A stretch of 64,000 nt of DNA from Siphonobacter sp. BAB-5405 (GTDB lineage Bacteria; Bacteroidota; Bacteroidia; Cytophagales; Spirosomataceae), in NCBI RefSeq assembly GCF_002872335.1, contig NZ_NJAG01000045.1:278357-342356 (forward strand), read 5' to 3'. Under the pieces are notes generated by a model. It was not told the origin of the DNA, did not search any database, and saw only the letters and a program-made list of their open reading frames with translations. Positions within the stretch are counted from its first letter, which is position 1, and each line of letters opens with the position of its first letter. Shown here in pieces: positions 19,178 through 28,852 of this stretch. The translations under genes were made by a program, and so were the position numbers.

Positions 19178-21014
19178 GGATGTATAGGAGAATCGACTCC
19201 GGTTGAATGGTGAGCCCTGAATCAGGTAAAATGACCTCAGGAGCACCTAAAGGGCCGTTCCAGCGAACATCGGCGGAGTCCCAGCGTTTATGCCAGGCCA
19301 GCTTCGCCTCCGGTACGGGTACGGCCTGAGGCTGCTTAGAGAAATTCAAAAGGATGAGAACATCCTGGGTTTCGTGCCAGCGACGAATAATCAGTAAATC
19401 CCGGTCTTCGTCTGCGACCACTTCCATTTGACTACGATCCAGATTTTTGAGAGCCGGATGAGTCTTGCGAAGGGCAATCAGTGCCTGATAATACCGAAAT
19501 AAGGTTTGGTGATGTTCTTTTTCGAGTAAGGACCACTGCAGTTTGGATTGCTGAAAGGTTTCCTCAATGGTCGGATCGGGAGCTTCTCCTTCACCACTGT
19601 GGAAGTAGGCAAACTCCTTGCGGCGACCTTCCCGTACCAACGCTGAAAGTTTGGGATCGGTATGATCGACAAAATACAGAAAGGGATTCTCTTCAGCCCA
19701 CTCTTCTCCCATGAACAGCAGGGGCAGGTAAGGACTACATAGTACGGTTCCAGCCAGTAATTTAAGCATTTCAAAGCTTACCAGCTGGCTCGTACGTTCG
19801 CCCATCATACGGTTCCCGACGTGGTCGTGGTTTTGAGAGAAGACCACAAATTTTTCACCCGAAATCTGATCCGTATGCACGCCAAATTTCTTATGACGGC
19901 GAAAGGAGTACTGACCCGTATATACGTAAGCATCACGGAAGGCTTTCGCCAGGTGATTCATGCCATTCATTTCTTCGTAATAACCCGTCCGTTCCTCCCC
20001 GGCCGCTACGCGAAGGGCGTGGTGGAATTCATCACTCCACTGGGCATCCATGGCGAAGCCACCCTGCTCCATGGGTTTGATGTAACGGGTGTCGTTCAGG
20101 TCCATCTCCACAATCAGGTAGTGGCTACGGCCCGTTTGCTCGCTCAACGCGTCTACGTGCTGTTTGATTTCCTGCAGAATATGACAGGGGTTGAAATCAC
20201 GGATGGCGTGTACGGCATCCAGACGGAGGCCGTCGATGTGGAAATCGCGAAACCACATCAGAACGTTCTCTATAAAATACTGCCGCACGCCATCGCAGTG
20301 TTCATCATCAAAGTTCAGGGCGTCTCCCCAGGGCGTAGCGTATTTATCGGTAAAATACGGGCCATACTGACCAAAGTAATTGCCATCAGGCCCCATGTGG
20401 TTGTACACCACATCCAGTACCACGGCCAGCCCTTTTTCGTGACAGCGGTCTACCAGGTGTTGCAGCCCGCGTACGCCTCCGTAGGAGTGCTGAACGGCGA
20501 ATGGATACACACCATCGTAGCCCCAGTTCCGTTTCCCGGGAAACTGGGCAATGGGCATGAGTTCAATCGCTGTTACACCCAGCGAAATCAGGTAATCAAG
20601 TTTTTCTTCTAATGCGGCAAAGGTGCCTTCGGGTGTGAAGGTACCTACGTGTAATTCGTAAAAAATGTAATCGGCGAGTGGTAAGTTTTTCCAGTGCTGG
20701 TCGTGCCAGTCGTAGTCGGATAAATCAACAGCCTGGGATACGCTATGGACCGTTTCAGGCTGCGACAGAGAAGTCGGGTCGGGCAGATGTTTACCATCGT
20801 TTAACACGAACTGGTAGGTGTCACCCGGCTGAAGCTCGGTAGTAGTTAATTTCCAGTAACCAAAATCATCTCTTACCAACGGGTACATCGTATTGGATTT
20901 GGTCAGATGGATGGAAACGTGCTCCAGCAGGGGAGCCCACAAAACAATGTGAGCTTCCCCCGAAGGACTGAAATTAACCCCGAGCGTGCGAGAACTCAGG
21001 TTAATAGATTGCAT
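19170..21014 (-). CDS. treZ: Malto-oligosyltrehalose trehalohydrolase (TreZ-1)
   Basis: A 614-residue cytoplasmic GH13_10 enzyme that cleaves trehalose from maltooligosyl-trehalose made by TreY. It has an N-terminal CBM48-like beta domain (residues 10-95) and then the barrel, with YELHVGTFTPEGTF and NWGYDGVYPFAVQHSYGG. The catalytic nucleophile is D266 in GLRLDAVHA, the acid/base E303 in LIVEMDLN, and the stabilising aspartate D397 in SQNHDHVGNRMMGER. FMGEEWAEENPFLYFVDHTD is a TreZ signature. It begins two bases after glgX ends and overlaps treY-malQ by 8 bases, so the three are one operon. Confidence 0.95.
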   Translation of the reverse strand: MQSINLSSRTLGVNFSPSGEAHIVLWAPLLEHVSIHLTKSNTMYPLVRDDFGYWKLTTTELQPGDTYQFVLNDGKHLPDPTSLSQPETVHSVSQAVDLSDYDWHDQHWKNLPLADYIFYELHVGTFTPEGTFAALEEKLDYLISLGVTAIELMPIAQFPGKRNWGYDGVYPFAVQHSYGGVRGLQHLVDRCHEKGLAVVLDVVYNHMGPDGNYFGQYGPYFTDKYATPWGDALNFDDEHCDGVRQYFIENVLMWFRDFHIDGLRLDAVHAIRDFNPCHILQEIKQHVDALSEQTGRSHYLIVEMDLNDTRYIKPMEQGGFAMDAQWSDEFHHALRVAAGEERTGYYEEMNGMNHLAKAFRDAYVYTGQYSFRRHKKFGVHTDQISGEKFVVFSQNHDHVGNRMMGERTSQLVSFEMLKLLAGTVLCSPYLPLLFMGEEWAEENPFLYFVDHTDPKLSALVREGRRKEFAYFHSGEGEAPDPTIEETFQQSKLQWSLLEKEHHQTLFRYYQALIALRKTHPALKNLDRSQMEVVADEDRDLLIIRRWHETQDVLILLNFSKQPQAVPVPEAKLAWHKRWDSADVRWNGPLGAPEVILPDSGLTIQPESILLYIHE

Positions 21015-21016
21015 AC

Positions 21017-23145
21017 TTACTTGTGCGTAGAAAGTGGATTTTTGAGCACCACGACGGAGCGGGCCGCAACGGTAATGGTATCACCGTGTTGGAACGTATC
21101 GCCCTCTTCGTCTACCAGAGCCGTACTCGTGTCGAGTACCTTGATCCAGGTCGTGCCCCATTTTTTAGGTGGAATTTTGTAATCAATCGATTCATAGTGA
21201 GCATTGAAGAGGACGTAAAAGGTGTCATCCACAATACGTTGACCCGTGGCACTAACGGAACGCAGGGCATGTCCGCTCATGAAAATTCCCAGGGATTTGG
21301 CGTAACCATTTTGCCAGTCTTCGTCGCTCATTTCCGTGCCTTCGGGCAAGAACCAGGCAATGTCTTCCAGGCCCGTACCTTTGATGGGCTGACCTTTAAA
21401 CCAGCCCCGCCGGCAGAATACCGGGTGGCTCTTGCTGAAACGAATCACCTTGCGGGTAAATTCCAGCAATTCGTGATCAGCATTCTCCCAGTTTACCCAG
21501 GAAATTTCGTTATCCTGGCAGTAAGCGTTGTTGTTTCCCTGCTGCGTACGGCCCATTTCGTCTCCGGCTACCAGCATGGCTACCCCTTGCGAAAGGAAGA
21601 GAGTCGTGATGAAATTTCGCTTCTGCTGGGCTCGCAGGGCTACGATTTCCGCATCTTCAGTAGGACCTTCGGCTCCGCAGTTCCAGGAGCGGTTGTGGCT
21701 TTCTCCGTCTTTGTTGTCTTCCCCGTTGTCTTCGTTATGTTTATCATTGTACGAAACGAGATCGTTGAGCGTAAAGCCGTCGTGAGCCGTGATAAAGTTG
21801 ATACTGGCCGTCGGACTGCGGTACCTTCCTGATACAGGTCGGGGCTTCCGAGAAAACGCTGGGCAAACTCGCCGAGTTTACTGTCAGCTCCCCGCCAGTA
21901 ATCGCGTACGCAGTCACGGTACATGCCATTCCATTCAGCCCAGCCCGGAGGGAACTTACCTACCTGGTAGCCGCCTTCACCCACATCCCAGGGCTCGGCA
22001 ATGAGTTTCACCTGTGAAATGATCGGATCCTGATAAATGACGTCAAAGAACGAGTTGAGTTTATCAATTTCGTGCAGACCCCGGGCCAGCGTTGAAGCCA
22101 GGTCAAAACGGAATCCGTCCACGTGCATTTCCAGAATCCAGTACCGGAGGCTGTCCATGATGAGCCGCAGTACGTTGGGCTGCATCACGTTCAGGGTATT
22201 ACCCGTACCCGTATAATCCATGTAATACCGGCCATCGTGCAGTCGGTAATAGGCAGCGTTGTCGATTCCTTTGAACGAAAGCGTGGGACCCATTTCGTTA
22301 CCCTCGGCGGTGTGGTTATACACTACGTCGAGAATGACTTCGATACCCGCTTTATGGAGTTCTTTTACCATTGTTTTGAACTCCGTAACCTGCTGGCCCT
22401 GGACGCCGCTGCTGGAATAACCCGCATCCGGAGCAAAGAAAGCAATGGTATTATAGCCCCAGTAATTGGTCAGCCCTTTTTCAACGAGGTGACTGTCCTT
22501 GACAAAGGCGTGAATCGGCATCAGCTCTACGGAAGTAATACCGAGGTCTTGCAGGTATTTGATCGTAACCGGGTGACCCAGGGCCGCATAACTGCCGCGG
22601 ATTTCTTCAGGAATATCCGGATGCAACTGCGTAAAACCTTTCACGTGGGTTTCGTAAATAACGGTTTTATTATACGGAACCTTCGGTGCTACATCATCTT
22701 CCCAGTCAAAGCTTGAATCGATTACTACCGACTTGGGTAAAAACGGAGCACTGTCTTCTTCGTTGAAGGAAAGATCATCCTCACCGATCTTGTAGCTAAA
22801 CAGCGAATTATCCCATTCTACCGTACCGGCTAACGCTTTGGTATAGGGATCGATGAGTAACTTATTAGGGTTAAACCGATGTCCGTTTTCGGGTTCATAC
22901 GGGCCATGAACGCGGTAACCGTAAAGCTGACCGGGTTTTAAACCGGGTATGTACACGTGCCAGATGTGATAGGCCCGTTCTTCCAGCGGAATGCGAATGG
23001 TTTCAGTGGCGTTAGAAACTTCATCAAAAAGACATAAATCAATACCGGTTGCATTTTCGGCGAAAATGGCAAAATTGACACCTTTGCCATCGTATTTTGA
23101 GCCTAGTGGAAAGGGATCACCAGGATACGTAGTAGTGGACTTCAT
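21017..23145 (-). CDS. glgX: Glycogen debranching enzyme GlgX/isoamylase type, one frameshift
   Basis: GH13_11 enzymes hydrolyse alpha-1,6 branches of glycogen and supply linear chains for TreY. The N-terminus (GDPFPLGSKYDGKGVNFAIFAENATG) is the CBM48 domain. The barrel shows ILDVVYNHTAEGNEMGP, HVDGFRFDLASTLAR (nucleophile) and LIAEPWDVGEGGYQVGKFP (acid/base). The frame breaks at 21820-21821. One extra G on the plus strand turns EGTAVRRPVS into EGTRSPTASINFITAHDGFTL, which supplies the third catalytic aspartate. The rest continues to VAMLVAGDEMGRTQQGNNNAYCQD, giving 709 residues, the normal size. It is the first gene of the glgX-treZ-treY-malQ operon. Confidence 0.9.
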
Positions 23146-23370
23146 GTGAAAATATGGGTGTTAGTGTATGGGTCGTACGGTACTCCGGTGCTGGTTGAGC
23201 GATTTATTTTCTGCAGCTACAAGGGGGCAGAATGGAGTGCCATAAACCATCACATTCTTTTAAAAAAAGTATCCGATACGCAAATTGAGGAAAAATGGGG
23301 AGAGAATGCGGCAAAAATACCTATATATGGCTGGGTGGGATTTCGGGTAGGTAAATGTATGGAAAGCAAC
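23146..23370 (-). promoter_or_regulatory. Probable promoter region of the glgX operon
   Basis: This spacer of 225 bases lies between the terminator after treZ-2 and the ATG of glgX. It contains no gene on either strand that I believe. Because the terminator separates the two halves of the cluster, a promoter for glgX-treZ-treY-malQ must lie here. No exact -7/-33 pair was identified. Confidence 0.4.
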
Positions 23371-23414
23371 AAAAAAAGGTCGTAAGCACGATTATGCACG
23401 CTTACGACCCTTTT
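23371..23414 (-). terminator. Rho-independent terminator after treZ-2
   Basis: Arms GGTCGTAAGC (23378-23387) and GCTTACGACC (23400-23409) pair perfectly. On the minus strand the stem is followed by T7. It lies 20 bases past the treZ-2 stop. Confidence 0.85.
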
Positions 23415-23431
23415 CAGTAATGAAGGTACTA

Positions 23432-25279
23432 CTAGGACTCGCTTTGATAGACCGTTACGCTCCAGGGGGTAACAGTTAGTAACGTTTTGTCGTATACGTG
23501 ATCCACGGCAGGAGTAGGCTGACTGCTCTCCAGCCATTGCTCTTCTTTTGAATCCAGGATTTTATTCCAGGTCTGTTCCATGGCCGGCACGGTAAACGAA
23601 ATGTCCTCACCGGAGAGATTCAGAACGGCCATGAGATGTTCCTGTCCGGAATCATTCTGCCGGAATAATACAAAACCCGATTCATCGATGACCTGAACCC
23701 GTATATCGTTTTTGCAGTAATTCTGTAACAACGGAATTTCCCGCCGCAGGCCAATCAGGGTTTTGTACCACCGCCGGATGAGATCATGCTTGCCCTGGGT
23801 TCGTTCTTCCCAATGGAGGATGGAGTCGCGGAAGGTTTGTTCTTCCTGCGGATCCGGGGGTACTTGCTCATCCCCGTCATTGAATGATTTGAAATCTTTC
23901 GTTCGACCTTCCTGCACCATTTTGATTAACTCCGGTTCAGAATGATGAATGAAATACAGGAAAGGAGCCCGCTCGGCGTACTCTTCGCCCATAAACAGCA
24001 TGGGAACGTAAGGGGCCAGCAACAGGGCCGCTGCCGCTACCTTCAAACGTTCGGTATCAATGAGTGAGGAAAGCCGCTCACCCAGCAGCCGATTGCCCGC
24101 CTGATCGTGATTGTCCATGAAGGCAATAAACTGGTCGCCCGGAATGCCCGCCGATGAGGCCCCGTACCTACGCTTCCGGAAGCTGACGTATTCCCCGCTG
24201 TGCACGAAACCGTCAGTATAGGCTTTAGCGATCTGATCCATGCGGCCAAAATCGCCGTAGCGTTTCTTGCCTTCTTTTTCATCCAGAACGGCGTAGAAGG
24301 AATGATGAAAATCGTCCAGCCACTGAGCTGTAAATCCGAAGCCACCCGCTTCCGGTTTCTTAAGAATATGCGGACTGTTCAGATCACTTTCGGCAATCAG
24401 CGTAACCGTACGCCCGAGCTTTAATTCCAGTTGATGCACTTTACTGTACAGGTAAGCCCATAAGCTGACGGCTCCCTGATCAAAGATGGTGTGAATGGCA
24501 TCGAAGCGAAGTCCATCCATGTGAAATTCCTCGATCCAGTACAACGCATTACCCACAAAGAAATCCCTTACCCCGTCCGAATAAGCATCATCAAAATTCA
24601 ACGCGTTACCCCAGGGCGTGCAGTACTTTTCCGTAAAATAAGGTCCAAAATCCGGGAGGTAGTTTCCTTCCGGGCCCAAGTGATTGTACACCACATCCAG
24701 GTACACCGCAATACCTGCGGCATGGCAGGCATCCACGAGTTTTTTCAGCCCTTCAGGACCGCCGTAGGAGTTTTGCACGGCGTAGGGAAAGACGCCATCG
24801 TACCCCCAGTTCCGCTGGCCCGGGAACTGGGCAACTGGCATGATTTCCAGGGCATTGATACCCATATCGGCTAATTCCGGTAATCGCGGAATGATGGCTT
24901 CAAACGTACCCTCCGGCGTAAACGTACCCACGTGCAGTTCGTAGAGCACCACTTCCGGAAAAGGTACACCCCGCCAGGTAGCATCCTGCCAGGCGTAAGC
25001 GGCCTGATCGACTACTTCGGAAGGACCGTGTACGCCCAGGGGCTGGAAACGCGAGGCGGGATCGGGGTAAGACTCCTGATCATCCGGACGGAAAAAATAC
25101 TGCGAACCCGGCGGTAAATCGGATACTTCAGCGAAAAAATAACCCTCCGCCTGCGGTTGCATCTCGATCGTCCGGGGCTGAGGCTGGACTACCTGGAGCA
25201 GCATGCGTTGCTTGTCGGGAGCCCATACCGTAAATGTACATTGATTATCACCTTGATAATCAGAACCAATTTTTTTCAT
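23432..25279 (-). CDS. treZ: Second malto-oligosyltrehalose trehalohydrolase (TreZ-2)
   Basis: A 615-residue GH13_10 enzyme and paralogue of TreZ-1. It shares the same architecture: N-terminal beta domain, YELHVGTFTPEGTF, NWGYDGVFPYAVQNSYGG, PWGNALNFDD and LFMGEEYAERAPFLYFIHH. The catalytic residues are all present: D260 in GLRFDAIHT, E297 in LIAESDLN and D392 in MDNHDQAGNRLLGER. It differs from TreZ-1 along the length, so the duplication is not recent. It follows the GH13 alpha-glucosidase by 55 bases and ends at a strong terminator, so it belongs to a different transcript from TreZ-1. Different substrate length preference is possible but not visible. Confidence 0.92.
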   Translation of the reverse strand: MKKIGSDYQGDNQCTFTVWAPDKQRMLLQVVQPQPRTIEMQPQAEGYFFAEVSDLPPGSQYFFRPDDQESYPDPASRFQPLGVHGPSEVVDQAAYAWQDATWRGVPFPEVVLYELHVGTFTPEGTFEAIIPRLPELADMGINALEIMPVAQFPGQRNWGYDGVFPYAVQNSYGGPEGLKKLVDACHAAGIAVYLDVVYNHLGPEGNYLPDFGPYFTEKYCTPWGNALNFDDAYSDGVRDFFVGNALYWIEEFHMDGLRFDAIHTIFDQGAVSLWAYLYSKVHQLELKLGRTVTLIAESDLNSPHILKKPEAGGFGFTAQWLDDFHHSFYAVLDEKEGKKRYGDFGRMDQIAKAYTDGFVHSGEYVSFRKRRYGASSAGIPGDQFIAFMDNHDQAGNRLLGERLSSLIDTERLKVAAAALLLAPYVPMLFMGEEYAERAPFLYFIHHSEPELIKMVQEGRTKDFKSFNDGDEQVPPDPQEEQTFRDSILHWEERTQGKHDLIRRWYKTLIGLRREIPLLQNYCKNDIRVQVIDESGFVLFRQNDSGQEHLMAVLNLSGEDISFTVPAMEQTWNKILDSKEEQWLESSQPTPAVDHVYDKTLLTVTPWSVTVYQSES

Positions 25280-25334
25280 GACTGCGGGGATTCGTCGTCT
25301 AGAATCGGTGAAGGTGGATGTGTGAAGTAAAGAA

Positions 25335-26936
25335 TTAATCGAGTCGAATCAATAAACCGGCATCGCCACTGAGGGCAATGGTATCGTGAATGCGTTGCCC
25401 TTCGTCTTCAGGGAAAGTAGCAATTTCCACAACCCCATCCAGCGTAATATGTTCTGCTTTGAAGTACGCAGGTCGGTGGGTCAGGTTGAGGATTACCAGA
25501 AAACGGGAACCCGTAGAAGCCTGACGGATAAAGGACAGTAACTGTTGATCGGAATAAACGGGAATGTATGAACCCCACATCAGCGAGGGTTCGGACTGCC
25601 GGAGTTCAATCAGCCGTTTGTACAAGGTAAGCATGGAGTACGGATCTGGTTTTTGCGTCTCCACATTCACGCGGCGGTAGGTATTGGCCAGCCGGAGCCA
25701 GGGTTTGGCCGTACTGAAGCCCGCGAAGTTGCCTTCCGTCCATTGCATGGGCGTACGGGCCGGATCGCGACTCAGATTTTTGTCGGGCATGTTCAGACCC
25801 TGGGGATCCTGTACCTCGTCAAAGGGAATGGGTACATCCTGCATCCCGATTTCATCCCCGTAATAGATCGTCGGCGTACCGCGTAAGGTCAGTAATAACA
25901 TCGCTGCCACCCGGGACTGCTGAATACCCACGCGACTGGTAATGCGGGGCTGGTCGTGGTTGCTCAGTACCCAGTTGGGCCAGCCATACTGAGGTAAGGC
26001 CCCTTCGTACTGACTGATGGAAGCGGCCAGATGGGGAGCGTCCCAAGACAACGTGAGCAGTTGAAAGTTAAACGGCAGGTGAGCCCCGTTGCCATCGGTG
26101 CCGTAATAAGTCATCAGGCGTTGAATGGGGAGATAGATTTCCCCAATCATCATGCGTTCCTTGTAGTGGTCCAGTACACTCCGCATTTTACGCACGATCT
26201 CGTGTACTTCGGGCTGATCAGTTGAATACACGGCCAGAACCTTTTTAACATTCGATTCATGGGCCTGATAATCAGGGTTGATGGGATTATCGCGGAACTG
26301 TTCGTCCTTGATCATGTGCCACATCACATCCACGCGGAATCCGTCTACGCCTTTTTTTAGCCAGAAGTGCATGACGTCGAACATCGCCTGCTGTACTTCC
26401 GGGTTCCGCCAGTTTAAATCCGGCTGGGAAGTCAGAAAGGCGTGATAATAGTATTGCTGCGTTGCTTCATCCCACTGCCAGGCACTCCCGCCAAATTCAC
26501 TCAGCCAGTTGTTCGGTTCGGAGCCATCGGGGCGGGCGTCTTTCCAGATGTACCAGTTGCGTTTAGGATTATCGCGGGAAGAACGGGATTCCTGAAACCA
26601 GGGATGCTGATCGGAGCTATGGTTGGGAACCAGATCCAGCAGCAGTTTCATATCCCGGGCGTGCACTTCCTTGAGTAAGGCGTCAAAATCCTCCATGTTG
26701 CCAAATAAGGGATGAATGCCCTGATAATCAGCAATGTCATACCCGAAATCGTCCATGGGCGAAGGGTAAATGGGGGAAAGCCATACGGCTTTGATGCCCA
26801 GCCATTTTAAGTAATCAAGGCGTTTGATTACGCCCTGTAAATCACCGACACCGTCGGCATTGCTATCCTGAAAAGAGCGGGGATAAATCTGGTACACAAT
26901 ACCTGATTGCCACCAAAGGGGATTGGCTTCGTTCAT
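25335..26936 (-). CDS. GH13 alpha-glucosidase (oligo-1,6-glucosidase/alpha-glucosidase group)
   Basis: A 533-residue cytoplasmic GH13 enzyme releasing glucose from short alpha-glucans. It starts WWQSGIVYQIYPRSFQDSN, typical of alpha-glucosidases without a signal peptide. Motifs are DLVPNHSSDQHPWF, nucleophile D203 in GFRVDVMWHM, acid/base E266 in MIGEIYLP, D328 in LSNHDQPRITSR, then TIYYGDEIGM. The QPDLNW segment is characteristic of the group. The sequence does not separate alpha-1,4 from alpha-1,6 preference. It sits between the DUF421 pair (38 bases upstream) and treZ-2, probably on one transcript. Confidence 0.92.
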   Translation of the reverse strand: MNEANPLWWQSGIVYQIYPRSFQDSNADGVGDLQGVIKRLDYLKWLGIKAVWLSPIYPSPMDDFGYDIADYQGIHPLFGNMEDFDALLKEVHARDMKLLLDLVPNHSSDQHPWFQESRSSRDNPKRNWYIWKDARPDGSEPNNWLSEFGGSAWQWDEATQQYYYHAFLTSQPDLNWRNPEVQQAMFDVMHFWLKKGVDGFRVDVMWHMIKDEQFRDNPINPDYQAHESNVKKVLAVYSTDQPEVHEIVRKMRSVLDHYKERMMIGEIYLPIQRLMTYYGTDGNGAHLPFNFQLLTLSWDAPHLAASISQYEGALPQYGWPNWVLSNHDQPRITSRVGIQQSRVAAMLLLTLRGTPTIYYGDEIGMQDVPIPFDEVQDPQGLNMPDKNLSRDPARTPMQWTEGNFAGFSTAKPWLRLANTYRRVNVETQKPDPYSMLTLYKRLIELRQSEPSLMWGSYIPVYSDQQLLSFIRQASTGSRFLVILNLTHRPAYFKAEHITLDGVVEIATFPEDEGQRIHDTIALSGDAGLLIRLD

Positions 26937-26974
26937 AAATTAGGGATTGGTTGAAGGAAAAGGCTGTAAAAAAA

Positions 26975-27673
26975 CTATGCTTCCGGCTTGATGGGAGGTA
27001 TCCAGTTCACGTCTTTGCAACGATTACACTCATGCTCGGGTTTCAGGGGTTGAAACATGGTATTCCCACAATTCTTGCAGACAAGCCGGTCGTCTGCTTT
27101 GGGTTGCTCCTCAATAAGTTCCGGATCTTCATTGGGAATTACGGAGAGACCCGGCTTCGGGTTTTCGTTTTCAATGAGTGTAAATTTACCGTTGGCTTCA
27201 ATGTACAGGCGTCGAACCTGACCCAGATGCAGAATACTTGCGGCCCGAAGTTCGGCGAAGAGACGTTCGCGGGTAATGCGGGAGTGTTGCATCGCTTTGA
27301 GTTCAAGCACCCCATCTTTCACCAGAATCTCCATATCATCCTGCGTAATCGCCTCAAACTTTTCATTTCGGGAAGCGATACGAGAAATCCAGCGTTGCCC
27401 GGCCACAATGATAATCGCAATGGCGATTGCAGGCAACAATCCCCGGTCGGGCGAGAGTACGGGCATACCAATCGCAGCGGCCAGAGAGGTCAACGCCGCC
27501 ATTTCATTGCGGTTGAGCTGGGAGGCCATCCGCCGCCCCATGATTCGGATACAAACCATGAGCAGCAGGTACACGAAAGTCATCCGGATGATGACTTCGA
27601 TGAAATAACTGGCGGGTAATTCACCGTAAAAGATCCGGAGCCAGTCGTCAATTTTAATATCATCTGGATTCAT
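26975..27673 (-). CDS. DUF421 (YetF/YcaP-like) membrane protein with C-terminal zinc ribbon, copy B
   Basis: A 232-residue protein from the ATG at 27673; an in-frame ATG at 27790 would overlap copy A. It has three N-terminal membrane helices with VCIRIMGRRMASQLNRNEMAAL, then the DUF421 soluble domain (EILVKDGVLELKAMQHSRITRERLFAELRAASI...LYIEANGKF). The C-terminus adds CKNC and CNRC pairs, a four-cysteine zinc ribbon of the CxxC-x(n)-CxxC kind, which standard YetF proteins lack. Function is unknown. It lies 19 bases after copy A and 38 bases before the GH13 alpha-glucosidase. Confidence 0.85.
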   Translation of the reverse strand: MNPDDIKIDDWLRIFYGELPASYFIEVIIRMTFVYLLLMVCIRIMGRRMASQLNRNEMAALTSLAAAIGMPVLSPDRGLLPAIAIAIIIVAGQRWISRIASRNEKFEAITQDDMEILVKDGVLELKAMQHSRITRERLFAELRAASILHLGQVRRLYIEANGKFTLIENENPKPGLSVIPNEDPELIEEQPKADDRLVCKNCGNTMFQPLKPEHECNRCKDVNWIPPIKPEA

Positions 27674-27692
27674 GCGAGGCAGGAAGAAAGAA

Positions 27693-28385
27693 TTAGAGAA
27701 TAGCCGTGCCCCAGTCTTCGACCTGGCAGTGGGGGCACGGGCCGGGATGGGTCTTTTTTTCGACGGTTTTTCCGCAATTACAGCAAACAACGTACTCTAC
27801 TACTTCCCGCTGAATGGCGTGAATGGAGGTATCACTGACGTTCGGTGGCAGGGTAGATAAACCCGGTCGGGCTTCTTTTTCAGGATAAATACTAAACAGG
27901 CCACTGGCTTCCAGATACACCCGTTTGACCTCCCCGAGGTTATAATACTTTTCAGTTCGCAAAACAGTGAAGAGCTGCTGGTGCGAAATACGGTTTCTCA
28001 TCAGTTCTCCAACGTCTAAAACCCCGTCTCTGACCAGAACGGTAGTGGTGCCCTGCATGAGCATTTCTACGTTTTTGTTTTTGAATCCCCACAGGGTAGT
28101 TAGTCGCTGGTACAGCAATGCACAGATCATGGCGAAAATACCCAGCCCGATGCCCCGGTCCGGGGCCTGCATGGACGGGGAGAGAATGGCCCCGGTGGTA
28201 AGCATGACGCCCATTTCGGTAATGGAAAGTTGCCCGTTCATGCGTTTACCCAGCAACCGCATCATCACCAGCAGGAAAAAATAAATAATCAGGGTCCGAA
28301 AGAGAACTTCCAGAAAAAATATGGGCGGGGCCATGCCCCACAGAATTCGGTTCCAGTCGTCGAGCTGGATGTCACTCTTTTTCAT
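27693..28385 (-). CDS. DUF421 (YetF/YcaP-like) membrane protein with C-terminal zinc ribbon, copy A
   Basis: A 230-residue paralogue of copy B. The ATG at 28385 gives MKKSDIQLDDWNRILWGMAPP, which matches MNPDDIKIDDWLRIFYGELPA of copy B; the longer frame up to 28493 has no matching homology. The membrane part includes RLLGKRMNGQLSITEMGVML, followed by the DUF421 domain (TTVLVRDGVLDVGELMRNRISHQQL). It ends in CCNCGKTVEKKTHPGPCPHC, a zinc ribbon. It is the first gene of the run leading into the alpha-glucosidase and treZ-2. Tandem, non-identical copies suggest a heteromeric complex, which is inference. Confidence 0.85.
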   Translation of the reverse strand: MKKSDIQLDDWNRILWGMAPPIFFLEVLFRTLIIYFFLLVMMRLLGKRMNGQLSITEMGVMLTTGAILSPSMQAPDRGIGLGIFAMICALLYQRLTTLWGFKNKNVEMLMQGTTTVLVRDGVLDVGELMRNRISHQQLFTVLRTEKYYNLGEVKRVYLEASGLFSIYPEKEARPGLSTLPPNVSDTSIHAIQREVVEYVVCCNCGKTVEKKTHPGPCPHCQVEDWGTAIL

Positions 28386-28852
28386 GGAAAGTAGAGTCAA
28401 ACGTAGTGAGCAAGGCCTAAAAAAAAGAATGCCCACCAGTCCAGTAGAGCTTTTAAGTCCGCTTAAAGGAAACAAGTTGAAAGATCTATGCATGCAACCA
28501 AGGAAAAAGGCCTAAAATGAGACTCCCAAATTTCAAGGGGATGTGGTAAAAGTACCCCGAACCCTGAGCCATAGCGATGCCTATAGACGAGCCTCATTCG
28601 ATAAAAGTGTATAGGTGAAAAAAACAGAAAATTTCTTTTTAAAAGTGATAACCTTTCGGGGTTTGGGGTGATAAACCAGTAGAGCTGCTTGTTTTAACCC
28701 ACACCTTTATCTTTTCAACCTTCAACCCTGAACACCCGGCGGGGCGGTCCTGATGACCGCTCCGCTTCGGTTTAAGCCCCCCGGCTTTGGAACTAATCCT
28801 TCAGAGGCCGCCGTTACCCAGCCAGTTAGTTACCCAATCAACCGGTAAAGCC
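28386..28852. other. Divergent intergenic region with a structured element at 28735-28785
   Basis: This stretch lies between DUF421 copy A and the alcohol dehydrogenase and has no gene. At 28735-28785 a GC-rich segment can fold: CCGGCGGGGC (28736-28745) against GCCCCCCGG (28776-28784) with one bulge, and GGTC (28746-28749) against GACC (28755-28758) inside. It sits about 70 bases before the dehydrogenase ATG, so it may be a 5' leader structure. It matches no riboswitch class I know. Confidence 0.35.

Noticed and set aside
19821..20612. 263-codon plus-strand frame within treZ-1
   Set aside because: Shadow of a highly conserved GH13 gene; no family resemblance.
20907..21182. Possible small gene between treZ-1 and glgX on the plus strand
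   Set aside because: Fully overlaps both coding regions; the real genes are 2 bases apart on the other strand.
21023..21832. 269-codon plus-strand frame within glgX
   Set aside because: Antisense to conserved glgX motifs, including the part after its frameshift.
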